Assembly: GCA_022701365.1 (NCBI GenBank)
Contig: JAKUHH010000040.1
Location: 496,001-560,000, forward strand
DNA length: 64,000 bases
From: Mycocentrospora acerina
Lineage: Eukaryota; Ascomycota; Dothideomycetes; Pleosporales
Direction: 5' to 3'
This document shows positions 44,595-55,832 of this stretch, piece after piece; position 1 is the stretch's first letter; every line of letters starts with the position of its first letter. A program made the position numbers and the translations under genes. The notes under the pieces were generated by a model. It saw only the letters and a list, made by a program, of their open reading frames with translations, searched no databases and had not been told where the DNA came from.

Positions 44595-44981
44595 AAGGAA
44601 GGAAAATAAACATACCTTTGCATGCACCATTGCCTTTCTAACTGTCAAGTCCCACTGATGTACACCCATTGGCAGCGCCTCCATCATGAAAGCCGGTACG
44701 TGGAACCCAAGAAACGCTACCCAAGCTGCAAACAGAATATCTGTTTGTATGACATACGTCAGTTCATGGCCGTCCTATTTACGTCATATGGCCGGCTTAC
44801 AATCCTCAATCATCATCTTCCGTAGAATCATACTCTTGGTGTACAATCTCAATGCAACTACCAGGGTCGTCATCACAAGTTGCAAGATTGCCATCTCAGG
44901 ATATGACAAGTTCGCCGGCGAGACAAAGTTGGACGTTACACCTGGTGGGGGTGCCAGTGCCGGCATATCCAGAATATCCAT
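43489..44981 (-). CDS. Rhodopsin-domain (PTH11-like) seven-TM membrane protein
   Basis: A fungal integral membrane protein with a rhodopsin domain, a family that includes PTH11-like receptors. The model is complement(join(43489..43984, 44093..44493, 44616..44740, 44801..44981)), 400 aa, phases closing. An extracellular N-terminus (MDILDMPALAPPPG...) is followed by seven hydrophobic segments, including EMAILQLVMTTLVVALRLYT, YILFAAWVAFLGFHVPAFMM and TSALYALVAAPLKIAIILQI. Others are WTIDLFLVLNVVFYTALFLFQWLTCIPLNALW, LNTASDLITVALPQPFIW and FTLGAAACTVSAIRLYY. LCIPL-type and D-L-x-x-x-x-L-P motifs match the family. The cytosolic tail (about 300-400) is acidic and Gly-rich. No CFEM domain is present. 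The ligand is unknown. Intron 2 carries a (GA)n run. Confidence 0.82.
44561..44591. repeat. (AG)n microsatellite in intron
   Basis: About fifteen AG dinucleotides within intron 2 of the rhodopsin-like gene. Confidence 0.92.
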
Positions 44982-46509
44982 AGTGTGCTTCTCTTCCTCC
45001 TCCCTTTCCTCTTTGTATCTTTGACTCTGTCTTTCTCTTGCCCTTGTTCTCCCCAGCTAACAGACAGTCTCCAAAAAAAAGCCCACTACGTCAAAAGATA
45101 CTCAGATGAGGACACAAGAATGAGGAGGTGTTCAGAACTCGGAAAGACGATGCCTGTTGCACTACTACAAGCAAAACAAAGTATTTTAAAATAAAAATTG
45201 AAAAACAAAGGAATGAAGTCGTGGACGTTGTACATGAAACGCTGCAATCCCACATTCATCGAACACCGTGGCATTCAAAACGTGTATCTCAAAATTCGGC
45301 TACTAAGAAATTCAAGCGCTAAGAATTCAAATAGTAGGAATTCAAATACGAACCATACAAAAAGGTTTGGGGCGAGCAAACAAGTGCAAGAAACTAGTCA
45401 TACCCTAACGCACCCTCTACATTTAGCAGTCACACCGTCTAAAGTAAACTAAAAAAACATCACATGCTTCCGCCCCCTTCTCTTCCCCCTACACATAATT
45501 TCTCAACGTGTGCATGGCTCGTGAAATCTCCGCTCCCAAGAGTTGTCTCGCGCCGAGGAAGCAGACGGGCAAGGTGGGTAATTGGTGGATCGCACAACAT
45601 AAATGCAACGATGCAGGTACACACGCCACATCGGGCCAACGGCGGGTTTGGCACACGCCACCTATAAGCATGTACATATATGAGTGTGTGCGTATTGGCG
45701 CAGGAGGAAGGAATGCCGGTAGACGGAGCGTGTGTGGACCAGTCGCGGAACAATCCATCCGTCGCAACGTAGTTGCTGGTCAAGTAGTTATAGTTGGGGG
45801 TTTCGGGTTCCGCAGGGCAGTGGGGAGAGGAGGAGATAAGGAGATCGGCCGGGTGGTTGGTGAACAGTATTTGTATTCATGTACGTGTATATACATACAG
45901 CCCTGCGAACGCTCAAACGTGATTCTAGTGGGGCGCGGCCCGATGGCGTTCTGTTCGTAGGTGGTCGTTGCGACTCCGCAACCCGCTTCCCGTTGTGGAA
46001 CAGGGGTCAGGAGGTGGGTGGGCCTGAGGACCATTGTGTAGATTGGTAGGAGCCAGCCACATGCATGACGTCTGCGGAAAATCTGGTGGTGGGGAAGCAA
46101 CGCGTGTTGCTTACATGTAATTTTAGAGACGGACGGAAATGTGGAACAGCTCGTTGAAACGAAATGTGGTTGGTTTGTGGATAGCGCACTGTATAGTCGC
46201 GTACTTCGTAACGAACGTTTGCTGAGATCAGGCCCAATGAGAGGGTGCATAATTTCCATCTTGCAATTAGTCTGTTAGTCGACCAGAACTTGGATCGTAC
46301 GATCAGCTGATCCTAAACCCCGTGATAAGAGGTAGAAAGCTACGGTTAATGTGCTCGGTAAATCCTGTCCAGCCATATACGATTAATCCTAGATATCTAT
46401 GTAAGCGGACCTAAGCACCAAACATGTCCATCCATGGCATCCAAAATTGACACGGCCAAATCGCAAGTTGGGGATATCCGCCCCAATATTCAAGACCAAT
46501 CCAACACTC
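44982..46509. other. Intergenic region, 1.5 kb, no gene supported
   Basis: Upstream region of the rhodopsin-like gene (minus) and 3' region of PRP16 (minus). Two overlapping open frames on opposite strands near 45508-46259 have no domain and no codon bias; neither is supported. Confidence 0.5.
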
Positions 46510-49449
46510 TCACCGTCGCTTGAACTTGCTCTTCGCACCAATAACCGGTCTCTTCACGACACCGTCACTAACTTCCTTCTTCTTGATCAACCCGGGCTTC
46601 CTGATGAGAGGTCCATTCTCTTCATCAGCAATCCTTTGCTCTTCTCTTGCTTTGTCCACTGCCATCTGAGCCTCGAGTTCCGCCTTCTTGTTGAACTCAA
46701 TCTCCGTAATACGCTTATCCCTCGCCGAGTATCCCTTCTCTTTAATTGAGTAAAACACCGCGCCTAGATCGGCTAACCAATGTGGGTCAACCGAAGTAAC
46801 GCAAGACATGTACTCTTTAGACGTAAGGATGAGTTCGTGGTATACAACATAGTCTGGGAGGAAGCCGAGCCCGTAGAGAGCGCTAGTGGGATGAAGCTGG
46901 ATAGTTACGCTTGTGCGCAGATTGATGTATTCACCAATACCCTTCACCTTGGCGGCTTGGTGGTAGTAGCCCGAGCAGATGCATTTTCGGATAATGTCCC
47001 AGTCTGTACCACAACTTATGAGTGGCATCTTCTGCTTCTCCATGATATCATGAATTTGGTCTCGGATTTCTTTTCCTCGACGAAGAGCCTTGGGATGCAA
47101 AAAGTGGCGGATGCACCAGCCATCTGAGTAGCCGTTTGCTTTCCACTGTGTGTAGACGTGCAGAAGCGTAAGATGATCAGACTCGGGAACGAAAAATTTC
47201 TCACGTGCTGCATCTGACTCTTCTTGACGCTCTTTTGGCCGGTAGAAGACACTTGGAACAGACAGCATAGATACAATTGTCAGCATCTCTTCGCTGCACT
47301 CGTATTCTACAGCTGTGATAATCAGCTTGGCGAGAGAGGGATCCATTGGAAATGCTGTCATCGTACGACCAAGAGGGGTGAGATCACCAATGTTGTCCAG
47401 AGCACCGAGCGCCCAAAGGTCAAAGAGGGATGTCGTGATTGTGTCTTGGGGAGGTGGGTCCATGAAATCAAAATCGAGCAGATTCTTAACGCCGAGCGAC
47501 TTTAGCAACAGAACAGTGTTGGCAAGATTCGTTCGCTGGATCTCGGGGATAGTTTGAATGTAGAACTCGTCGCGAAACGCTCTCTCAGTGTACAGGTGAA
47601 AGCACTTTCCTGGTCCTGTACGTCCTGCGCGACCAGCACGCTGAGAGGCATTGGCTTGTGAGATTGGCGTAATTTGAAGTGTGTCCATACCCATCTTGGG
47701 GTTGTAGACCTTGAGCTTAGAAAAGCCAGAGTCTACGACGTACATGATACCGTCGACCGTCAAACTTGTCTCTGCGATATTGGTAGCTACAATGACCTTG
47801 CGAACACCCGGTGCTGCACGGTCAAAGATTTTTGCTTGCAAGTCCGCTGGCATCTGACTGTAGATGGGAAGAATACTAAGCTTAGGTGGATCATTAAGAA
47901 GTTTAAGTCTCTCAGCAACAAGCTCACAGGTAATCTCGATATCTTCTTGACCAGTCATGAAAACCAGGATATCACCCGGTCCCTGCGAGACGTGAATCGC
48001 CAAAACTTGCTTTACGGCACTATCAACATAATCCTCGCACGGGGATCGCGAGTACTGGATGTCAACAGGGAACGTGCGGCCAGGAATGATGAACTCTGGA
48101 GCCCCTCCGTAGAAGCGCGAGAATCGATCAGAGTTCATAGTCGCAGAGGTGACAATCAGCTTTAAATCTCTTCTGCGAGCCAGAACCTTCTTGATAAGAC
48201 CCATTAGCACATCGGTGTTTAGCGCTCTTTCGTGAGCCTCGTCCATGATAATGCAGGAGTACTTGTCCAGGTCTGCCTCGACCAGAGACTCTCGGAGTAA
48301 GACACCGTCTGTCATGTACTTGATTTTGGTTTCCTTGCTGGTGCAATCCTCAAATCGGATTGCATAACCAACAAGTCCGCCCAGTCTTACTTGCATCTCC
48401 TCACTCACACGCTTTGCAACACTCATGGCTGCAACACGTCGTGGCTGTGTGCATCCAATCAAGCCTTGCTTGCTGTAACCATCCTCGTAGAGAAACTGGG
48501 TCAGTTGAGTGGTCTTTCCCGAACCTGTTTGGCCAACCACAATTGTGACTTGGTTGTCCCGGATCACGCGCAGGAGATCTTCACGAACTGCGAATGCTGG
48601 AAGATACTGCCGTTGCTCTCTGAGTGTTTTGCTCTTGCTGAATGCACTAGCACCCTCCTGTTTGGTGAGGTGCTGAGCAAACTTGCTTCCTCCCTTTTTC
48701 TCGCCGTCCTCGGGCATAGGTGCAGCGCTGTCTGCATCATCTTCTTTGACGCCCATGATATTCCCCAGCGTGGTTCCCTTGGCGCTGGTAGCCTCTTGGG
48801 CGTGCTTTTGCCGTTCTTTCTGCTGTCTTTTTTCCTTGACGACGCGGCTTCCCCTGCGACTGAAGACGGCCATGTCACTCTGGTTGTCGCGTACGGCGGG
48901 GACAGGGTCGATCTGCTTTGTGAAGACCTTTTTCCCGTCGAGGAATGGCGGTTTGAGGTCGTGGACCAGAATGTGCACGCGCATGCCTTCCTCGTCGTCG
49001 TCGAAGTCGGCCTCATGATGTCTCCGTTGGGCGATTCCAGACTGCAGCATTCTGTTGGTCTCCCATGCATCGACGTCCTTTTGCTTCTGCTGGGCGCGCA
49101 TGCTCGCGCGGTTGTTCTGCTTCTTCTCCGTCAGGGCAGCCTCGCGCTGCGCGTCGAGCCACGAGCTGTCGGCGCCCCCAAAGGGATTGTGCGAGTCGTC
49201 GCCAAAGGTGTGGCCGTTCTCCTCCCCCCCATACCAGTCGCGATCCAGCGCCATTGAGTCGAATTCGTCGACCAGGGGCTCCTGCCCTTCAAAGGATTTC
49301 TGGTGTGGAGTCGAGCCATTGTCCTCGGTCCGGGGCGTCTGCGCGCGAGAGGACGCGGGATGGTTTGGCTTGCGGAACTTTGGGCGTGGCGCAATCAGGT
49401 ACTCGTCCGAGTCGAGCTTGCGGCGCTTGGGGCTGTGTGCGCGGTCCAT
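46510..49449 (-). CDS. PRP16: DEAH-box splicing helicase Prp16
   Basis: ATP-dependent helicase that remodels the spliceosome after the first catalytic step. A single exon of 979 aa from ATG 49449 (MDRAHSPKRRKLDSDEY); the frame runs upstream into a repeat but has no ATG there. The N-terminal region (1-285) is charged, with a WETNRMLQSG block and an HDLKPPFLDG block typical of Prp16/Dhx38. Helicase motifs are GQTGSGKTT (306-314), TQPRRVAA, DEAH (403-406), SATMNS (about 435), NIAETSLT and QRAGRAGRTGPG. The HA2/OB region ends with VYHELILTSKEYMSCVTSVDPHWL. The combination separates it from Prp2, Prp22 and Prp43. It is head-to-head with PWP1. Confidence 0.95.
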   Translation of the reverse strand: MDRAHSPKRRKLDSDEYLIAPRPKFRKPNHPASSRAQTPRTEDNGSTPHQKSFEGQEPLVDEFDSMALDRDWYGGEENGHTFGDDSHNPFGGADSSWLDAQREAALTEKKQNNRASMRAQQKQKDVDAWETNRMLQSGIAQRRHHEADFDDDEEGMRVHILVHDLKPPFLDGKKVFTKQIDPVPAVRDNQSDMAVFSRRGSRVVKEKRQQKERQKHAQEATSAKGTTLGNIMGVKEDDADSAAPMPEDGEKKGGSKFAQHLTKQEGASAFSKSKTLREQRQYLPAFAVREDLLRVIRDNQVTIVVGQTGSGKTTQLTQFLYEDGYSKQGLIGCTQPRRVAAMSVAKRVSEEMQVRLGGLVGYAIRFEDCTSKETKIKYMTDGVLLRESLVEADLDKYSCIIMDEAHERALNTDVLMGLIKKVLARRRDLKLIVTSATMNSDRFSRFYGGAPEFIIPGRTFPVDIQYSRSPCEDYVDSAVKQVLAIHVSQGPGDILVFMTGQEDIEITCELVAERLKLLNDPPKLSILPIYSQMPADLQAKIFDRAAPGVRKVIVATNIAETSLTVDGIMYVVDSGFSKLKVYNPKMGMDTLQITPISQANASQRAGRAGRTGPGKCFHLYTERAFRDEFYIQTIPEIQRTNLANTVLLLKSLGVKNLLDFDFMDPPPQDTITTSLFDLWALGALDNIGDLTPLGRTMTAFPMDPSLAKLIITAVEYECSEEMLTIVSMLSVPSVFYRPKERQEESDAAREKFFVPESDHLTLLHVYTQWKANGYSDGWCIRHFLHPKALRRGKEIRDQIHDIMEKQKMPLISCGTDWDIIRKCICSGYYHQAAKVKGIGEYINLRTSVTIQLHPTSALYGLGFLPDYVVYHELILTSKEYMSCVTSVDPHWLADLGAVFYSIKEKGYSARDKRITEIEFNKKAELEAQMAVDKAREEQRIADEENGPLIRKPGLIKKKEVSDGVVKRPVIGAKSKFKRR

Positions 49450-49751
49450 GGTGGAGGGTGTGGTGCGTGGTATGCAGTGGGTGGTATGTGGTATGTGGTA
49501 TGCGGTGTGTATTGTGTGGTGTGTAGCATGTAGTGTATGGTATGCAGCGTGCAGTGTGCAGGGCGCAGGGCTGCCTGGGCGGTTGTTTGGGTGGAGAGCG
49601 TCGATGCTCGGTGGTCCGAAATAATCGATAGGCAAGCCACGCCGCAGCTGCAGCCACAGTGTGGCGCTCAAAAATATTTGGAAAAAGTTCCCCACCAGTC
49701 GCGCAGCAGCCGCCGAAGCCTCTACACTCTGCACTCTTCACCACAGCCAGC
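49450..49751. promoter_or_regulatory. Shared divergent promoter, PRP16 / PWP1
   Basis: 302 bp between the two start codons. Almost a third of it is the 7-bp repeat listed separately. Both genes are essential in yeast (splicing, ribosome biogenesis). Confidence 0.6.
49467..49557. repeat. 7-bp tandem repeat in PRP16 leader
   Basis: Thirteen contiguous 7-bp units near GTGGTAT (four exact or near exact at 49467-49501, then diverged GCGGTGT, GTATTGT, GTGGTGT, GTAGCAT, GTAGTGT, ATGGTAT, GCAGCGT, GCAGTGT). The array ends 17 bp before the PRP16 ATG, so it is probably transcribed as its 5' leader. Confidence 0.88.
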
Positions 49752-51447
49752 ATGTCGATGATCACCGCGACAACGTGGGTGCCGCGCGGCTTTGCGGCGC
49801 CCTTCCCGACCAAATACGAGTTCGACGAGGACGAGTACGAGCGCATATCCAAGCTTGCGAACCTGCAGCTCGAGGACGCAAAGGAGGAACTCGAAGAGGC
49901 GCAGGCCGAGGAGAAGAGCAAGAAGAGCGGCACCTCTGGCGGCACGTCGGCAGCAAAGGACAGAGACGATGAGTGAGTGCTGCCCTCGCCCCCAGCATGC
50001 GCCCAGCTAATGTCGCGCAGTGACCTCGACAACGACCTCAAGGAGTACGACCTCGAGCACTACGACGACGAGGTCGCCGAGGATGCCGGCGACACCATGG
50101 CCATGTTCGGCAACAAGAACCTCGTCTTCCACGAGAACGACGAAAACGACCCGTACATCACAATGCCCGCCACCGAGGAGGAAGAGGAGGAGGAGCGCGA
50201 GGAGCTGCAGATTCTGGCTACCGACAACCTTGTGCTCGCTGGCCGCATAGAGGACGAGGTCGCCCATCTCGAGGTCTACGTCTACGAGGACGAGGCAGAC
50301 AACCTCTACGTGCACCACGACATCATGCTGCCCGCCATCCCTCTTGCAGTCGAGTGGCTAGACATGCCAGTCGGCAAGTCGACTGGCTCGAGTGACGGCA
50401 AAGGCAACTACGTCGCCATTGGCACAATGGACCCTGACATCGAGATCTGGAACCTGGATGTCGTCGACAGCATGTACCCAGATGCCGTCTTGGGCCAAGG
50501 CGCAGAGGACCCAACCAAGACAAAGAAGAAGAAGAAGAAGGCCAAGAAGGCAAACGACGACTTCCACGTCGACTCTGTGCTTTCTCTCGCTGCCAATCGT
50601 CACCACAGGAACCTACTCGCATCCTCATCCGCAGACAAGACAGTCAAGCTCTGGGACCTGAACACAACAAAGTGTGCCAAGTCGTACACATACCACACAG
50701 ACAAGGTCTGCTCTGTAGCATGGCACCCTGTTGAGTCTACAATACTACTTAGCGGTAGCTACGACCGCACAGTTGTTGCTTCTGACATGCGCGCTCCTGA
50801 CGCCAAAGCACCCCGATGGGGTGTCGAGAGCGACGTTGAGACCGCGCGGTGGAACCCTCACGACCCGAACTACTTCTACGTAAGTCCTACGTAATACTGT
50901 TTTTTCACATCCCATCAGCTAACACACCCAGATCTCTACTGAGAACGGCATGGTCCACTATCACGACGTACGCAATGCTCCCGCCGACCCATCCGCCTCA
51001 AAGCCCGTATGGATGCTGCAAGCACATGACCAGTCCATCTCGTCGTTTGACATCAACCCTGTCATCCCCGGCTTCCTGGTCACAGGCTCAACAGACAAGC
51101 AAGTCAAGTTGTGGAACGTACAAGCCAGTGGGCCAAGCATGGTTGTGTCGCGGGACTTGGGCGTTGGAAGAGTCTTTTCGACGTCTTTTGCGCCAGACAA
51201 GGAAGTGGGCTTCCGTCTTGCAGTCGCTGGCAGCAAGGGAGCAGTGCAGATCTGGGACACCAGCACCAATGCGGCTGTCAGAGCTGCGTTTGCAAGCAAG
51301 GTGCCGCAGATGAAGGGAGACGGGAAGGAGAGACTTGTTGGGTTGGATGAGCCCGACACGGATTCGGACTCGGAGGAGGGCGAGAGCGACGATGGGGAGG
51401 AGGAAGAAGGCGGAGAGGAAAAGGGGTGGGAGTCCATGGAAGAATAG
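49752..51447 (+). CDS. PWP1: Ribosome-biogenesis WD-repeat protein Pwp1
   Basis: Nucleolar WD-repeat protein needed for 60S subunit maturation (25S rRNA processing). The model is join(49752..49972, 50021..50879, 50932..51447), 531 aa. It begins MSMITATTWVPRGFAAPFPTKYEFDEDEYERI, the signature Pwp1 start. An acidic region comes next (DLDNDLKEYDLEHYDDE, about residues 75-90), then NYVAIGTMDPDIEIWNLDVVDSMYPDAVLG. WD repeats follow: HHRNLLASSSADKTVKLWDL, VCSVAWHPVESTILLSGSYDRTV, SISSFDINPVIPGFLVTGSTDKQVKLWNV and the last VAGSKGAVQIWDTS. A Lys-rich insert (KTKKKKKKAKK) and an acidic Glu/Asp tail fit a nucleolar role. Confidence 0.94.
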
Positions 51448-53469
51448 GACGAGATACCCATATTGAGTAAGATTTACAAAAGTTAGAGATTATGAATACC
51501 AAATCGATGTATTTCTCTAGCATCAGATTCTCCCTTGAAAACACTGCCTGCCTGTCGACCAAAATGAAGGAGTATATATGATGTGTTATTGATACTTTGA
51601 TGTCGCAGCCTGGGGGGGCGTACAACGTCTCACCCTGCACATCTCAACCTGACAGTTGAAAAGCAATATTACAAACTGGTAACGGTACATTTTCAAAAAG
51701 CAGCGTGTATTAACAGTAGCAGGGAAGACTTCTAGCACATGACGCTCATGGACGATGCGTTGGTGGGCACATCAAGATCCTACGCAAGCGAATACCTTCG
51801 AGAAGACCACAAAAACTTACTTTTGGTGTATCAAGACTCTCTGAAATCGCACATGTTTCAAGGATTCTTGTGTCACGATCTCGCTTGCTCTGCCTATCCC
51901 TTTTACCTCATCCGTGGGTGATCGCTGCGATTAAATGATGTTTCCGATCTTCTCTCTGTGCTGGAAACATGACACTTGACAGTGTGGAATATTATTACAC
52001 AGGTTTTTAAAATCGATCAAGGCGGAGTGTTAAGCATCCGTTGCGGACAGAAGGTGATTGTTAACGGCTGATCGACCGGAAAGGTTGCATCATGCATGCA
52101 CGCATCTGGTTGGATCTCGAATCCGCAATTCTCACATGACATGGGGTTTCCTTTTGGCTGTCGACTTGCTTTTGCCAAGTTTCAAACCTCCCTACGCGAC
52201 GCAAGACAAGACCAAACACATCATCACACGTCGACGCTCGCCATCTGAACTTCCATCACCTCACTCTCCACGTCACTCCAGACGCGCGCATGGACATCGT
52301 CATTGGGAGGTCACAGACGCCACCAGCGGCCCGGCTAGGCTGAGAAACTTTGGCAGCGGCGAGTCCCAACAATGCACGCGTGGGCCATTCGTCCCGCTTT
52401 CATAGTTCCATGTCGCTTCGACAATCTTCACACACCCAACATCTCTCCTCGACTCGGCGCATCGCTTTCGGTCATGATTGTTGCCTCACGTGTGGGCGTG
52501 TGCGCCCGGTGATTCGGCGAACTATTGTTGAAACATGCGAAGAGCAAACAGGATCAGGCCCCTGGCCCAACGTGAGACGCGCCTTCGAGGGCCTTGTCGT
52601 CTCGGCAAGATGTCATTCGTCAAACTATCAAAACATGTCGAGGGCTAAACTGTGCCTGGCGGTTTCGTCACGGGCGGTTCGGCGCTTCATTGCTGCGTGC
52701 GCTGCGGTTCGCTGGCTGCTGCTCGGTTCCTGGCCCACTCCCGCTCATTGGCAGTCAATCCTACCAATCTTCTCCAGACAAGCCAACGCGGCGTGTCTGG
52801 CCCATCACTACAGGGGAGTGCTAGTTTTTTGAACACTGCCCTTTTTCCTCAGGTTTCCTCTCTTCCCTTTCTGCATGCTCGTTTGACTTCACAGCAGCAT
52901 TCCACACTCTCTTATCGCGGCCCGGTGTTCGCTCTTTACGACACAGCTGGTCTTTTATCACTCCCTTACTCTCTTTGACAGACGACTTTAGTTCGAATCC
53001 AACACTCTTTGCCACCCATTCACCACGCGCTGCTAGCCAGTCCTAAAACATCAACAAAGGAATTTAAAACTCGACCGTTAGCACTGTGACGAAAGGATTT
53101 GCTTATTCCGACCACCAGCATCATCAGTATCACAGTACTACAGTATCATAGTATCGGAGCCAAATTAGGATTCTGTTGCACAACAAGGGGTGAACACGTC
53201 GCAACACAATATAGCACAGTGTGATATCCCTTCCGTGCACCTTCCATATCTGCACGCGCAAACGCCTGCAGGTGCTCAGGTGGAACTTCACCAATCGACT
53301 CGGGAGATTTGCATTCTGGAGCGATATATTATCTAGACTGACCCCGCAATCTTGCATTCCGCGCCAACAAGCCGCCAACCACAATCGTGCTGGAAAACCC
53401 GACCCTGTGACCGAGGAACCGGACAAAACATCCCACCTTTGCCAATACATCTTCTATTAGCACTCCAAA
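51448..53469. other. Long intergenic region, 2.0 kb, no gene supported
   Basis: Follows PWP1 and precedes the Ser-rich protein gene. Several open frames of 60-160 codons exist in the 52-53 kb part, but none shows a domain, a splice pattern or a consistent start. The region near 53080-53160 is CA/TA-rich. It may contain a long 5' leader for the next gene. Confidence 0.45.
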
Positions 53470-54300
53470 ATGTCTCTTGTTCGTGGTCTTACAAAGCGTG
53501 TAAAACGTTCGGTACCCGATGTATCCAAGGAATCTGCTTCGACGCCGGCTCGCAGCCAGAGCGTCAAGTTTCCCAAGCTGCATATTGATCGCTCCAAAAT
53601 CTCTGGTCCAGTGGCGCTCGTTTCCACGACAAATATGCTCAGTTACAATGCGCCAGATATCGCAACACTAGGGAAAACCTCGCCACCCACATCTTTGAGC
53701 CGTTCCTCAGGTGACGACTCGGACCACAGCATATCAGCTCGGTCTCGCGCTTCATCTCAAGGGTCTCGGGAAACTCTCACTGACGCTTCGTCCGTGGAAT
53801 CCTCGCCTACTTCGCCCGCACCAAACCATCTTTCTGGCTACTTTGCTTCCTCCAACAAACAAGTACGTAGGACTGCTTCAACGAACAGTATCAGTATCCG
53901 CCAAGTCCAGGAGCAGCCAACTGAAGTCATCCCGGAGATCCCGCAACGCGCTCAATCTCACAGCAAGCGCGCACACGAACGTCTGGCGCACCAGCGTTCT
54001 ATGCAGAGCATTAGCCGGTCAAGTCTTGGCTCACAGCGTCAATCTCTCGACCACCGATCTTCAATCGACATGTTTTCAGCTACCATCCAAGAGGAAGACC
54101 ATCCTTTTGGTCGGGAGCTGGAGCAGCTGAATGAGGTAGTTGAGGAGTTTGGCGGCGTAGTTCGGGATGTTGAGAAGGAGGATGATCTTTCTGCCATGCG
54201 CCAGCGCAATCTTGCAGCGTTCTGCGCAGCAGAGTACATGGCAGAAATCCAGCCACTTTTCAGCGTCCGGTTCGGCGCTGCACCCATGGCTTGGATTTAG
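53470..54300 (+). CDS. Unrecognised Ser-rich protein, 276 aa
   Basis: A single-exon gene with a clear start (CCAAAATGTCTC). I do not recognise the family. Basic N-terminus (MSLVRGLTKRVKRSV), then a short segment KFPKLHIDRSKISGPVALVSTTNMLSYNAPDI that looks conserved. A long low-complexity Ser/Arg-rich region follows (about 75-205), probably phosphorylated and disordered. A C-terminal acidic amphipathic helix (HPFGRELEQLNEVVEEFGGVVRDVEKEDDLSAMRQRNLAAFCAAEYMAEI) ends in a hydrophobic FSVRFGAAPMAWI. The layout suggests a regulatory or scaffold protein. Confidence 0.7.
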   Translation: MSLVRGLTKRVKRSVPDVSKESASTPARSQSVKFPKLHIDRSKISGPVALVSTTNMLSYNAPDIATLGKTSPPTSLSRSSGDDSDHSISARSRASSQGSRETLTDASSVESSPTSPAPNHLSGYFASSNKQVRRTASTNSISIRQVQEQPTEVIPEIPQRAQSHSKRAHERLAHQRSMQSISRSSLGSQRQSLDHRSSIDMFSATIQEEDHPFGRELEQLNEVVEEFGGVVRDVEKEDDLSAMRQRNLAAFCAAEYMAEIQPLFSVRFGAAPMAWI

Positions 54301-55052
54301 GCATGTTCTACTCTCGATTTCCTAACTGAAGACTGTTTGATTTCCTTTGCCAGCTCGGATGGATACCATAGAGGCACCCACCTCGCAATTTCTGTGCACA
54401 TATTCCCAACTCTTATTCTCGACTTTCCTTGATGTAATCTATATTGCTTAGTCTCTTATTTGCCTGCTGGATCGGTTGGAAAGGACGGGTTGTTTTGGCG
54501 TTCTGGACAACTATCATTAGGCTATTGGGGACATTTGTCCCCGTTCTCTCACTTATGATCTATTTCATGTATTACGATATTGTTTCTGAAGTTGTGGGCT
54601 AGCGCTCTGTAGAGTGTATGGCTGAGTAGAAGATGCTGAGAAAAGTTTATTAGCTCTATCTTCCACTCATTTGTAATACTAACACATCTGCCTTGACTAA
54701 ATTATACCACACTACAATCTTCAGCCATATACTTATTTGATTGTTAGAAGTTGCTGATGAATTGTGCAATCTCATAAGCTTATTTGACCTTCATGTTACC
54801 CTACACAGGTCACATTTACTTTTATTCACATTCAAGTGAACAGGAGAGTACCGGTTTTCCCTATAACAAGCTCTTGAATCGCATAAGTAAGCAACAATAC
54901 ATCAACTCACTCCCAAGCCTCAATCGCGCGACAGTAAACCCTTAGCGCGTCTCGGCCGGAACAACACCTCGGCGTTTCCTTCCCTGTACCATCCCATACC
55001 AAAGTTTCCACCTCCCAACACCCATTCCGCGAAATCACCCAACCACACCCCA
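54301..55052. other. Intergenic region, no gene seen
   Basis: The 3' region of the Ser-rich protein gene and the upstream region of the mL54 gene. AT-rich and stop-rich. Confidence 0.55.
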
Positions 55053-55832
55053 ATGATCTGCCGTTCCTGTCGCCTCGCCTCGCGCGCCCTGCGCCCACTC
55101 ACCCAGCAACAACCACGCCCCCGCTTCCTCTCCACCACCACCATCCTCTCCAACACACCCGCCCCCGCAACCTCCACACCATCCGCGCAGCCCTTGAGCG
55201 AGCTCTTGACCCCCGCACCAAAAGGCTCCGCCGCGCCGCCCAAGGAAAAGAAAAATGTGCTAGTGAAGAGCAGCGTCCCCGCGGGAACACCACTCAAGGG
55301 CCTGAACTTTTTGAAAAACGCGCAGGATCCCGTAGCAAAGGCAGATGATGAGTACCCCGCGTGGCTGTGGACGATTTTGGAGCGGGGGGATGTCAAGAGT
55401 GGGGAGGCGGGGATGGGAGATTTGTTCTGTAAGTTTTTCTTGCCTGCATTGATCCAATTCTATGTCTTTGTGCTTCTATCTTGCATGCGGAGAGGGAGAA
55501 GGAGAGAGAGGTGGAAGAGGGGGAGGCAGGAATTTTTATGAGAAGAAGAGTAACATTGCTAACACATTCGCTTTTTTTCTCTCCACATAGCCAAATCCAA
55601 AAAGCAACGTCGTGTAGCTGCGAAACGCCTCCGCAAGGAACAAGCTATGAACCCGGGGATGCTGGTTCCCAAGGTGCCGATTTACGAGCAGACGGTCGAT
55701 TTACCTGCTGGAGATGGTTCGCTGCAAGGCGCGGTGCAGGCTGGCGAGGCGAGAGACGAACTCACAAAGGCGATGCGGAATAAACGACGGGCGACTATCA
55801 AGGAGGCGAATTTCTTGAAGGCTATGGGCTAA
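55053..55832 (+). CDS. MRPL37: Mitochondrial large-subunit ribosomal protein mL54 (MRPL37)
   Basis: A protein of the mitochondrial 54S subunit. The model is join(55053..55428, 55591..55832), 205 aa. The N-terminus MICRSCRLASRALRPLTQQQ is a basic presequence. The mL54 signature is VKSSVPAGTPLKGLNFLKNAQDPVAKADDEYPAWLWTIL. After the intron (GTAAGT donor at 55429, CACATAG acceptor) comes SKKQRRVAAKRLRKEQAMNPG and a short helical C-terminus ending NFLKAMG. The low-complexity Ala/Pro linker (about 30-65) varies among fungi. Confidence 0.9.

Noticed and set aside
45508..46259. Two overlapping 150-159-codon frames on opposite strands
   Set aside because: Neither shows a domain, signal peptide or intron pattern; overlap on both strands suggests chance openness.
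49449..49734. N-terminal extension of PRP16 (His/Thr-rich)
   Set aside because: The frame is open only because of the 7-bp repeat and has no ATG; MDRAHSPKRRKLDSDEY is a normal start for the family.
49395..50041. His/Thr-rich open frames over the PRP16/PWP1 promoter
   Set aside because: They are products of the 7-bp tandem repeat read on the minus strand and overlap PWP1 exon 1 antisense.
52058..52978. Several open frames of 76-160 codons upstream of the Ser-rich protein gene
   Set aside because: They overlap each other in different frames, with Arg/Ser/Ala-rich composition and no motif.
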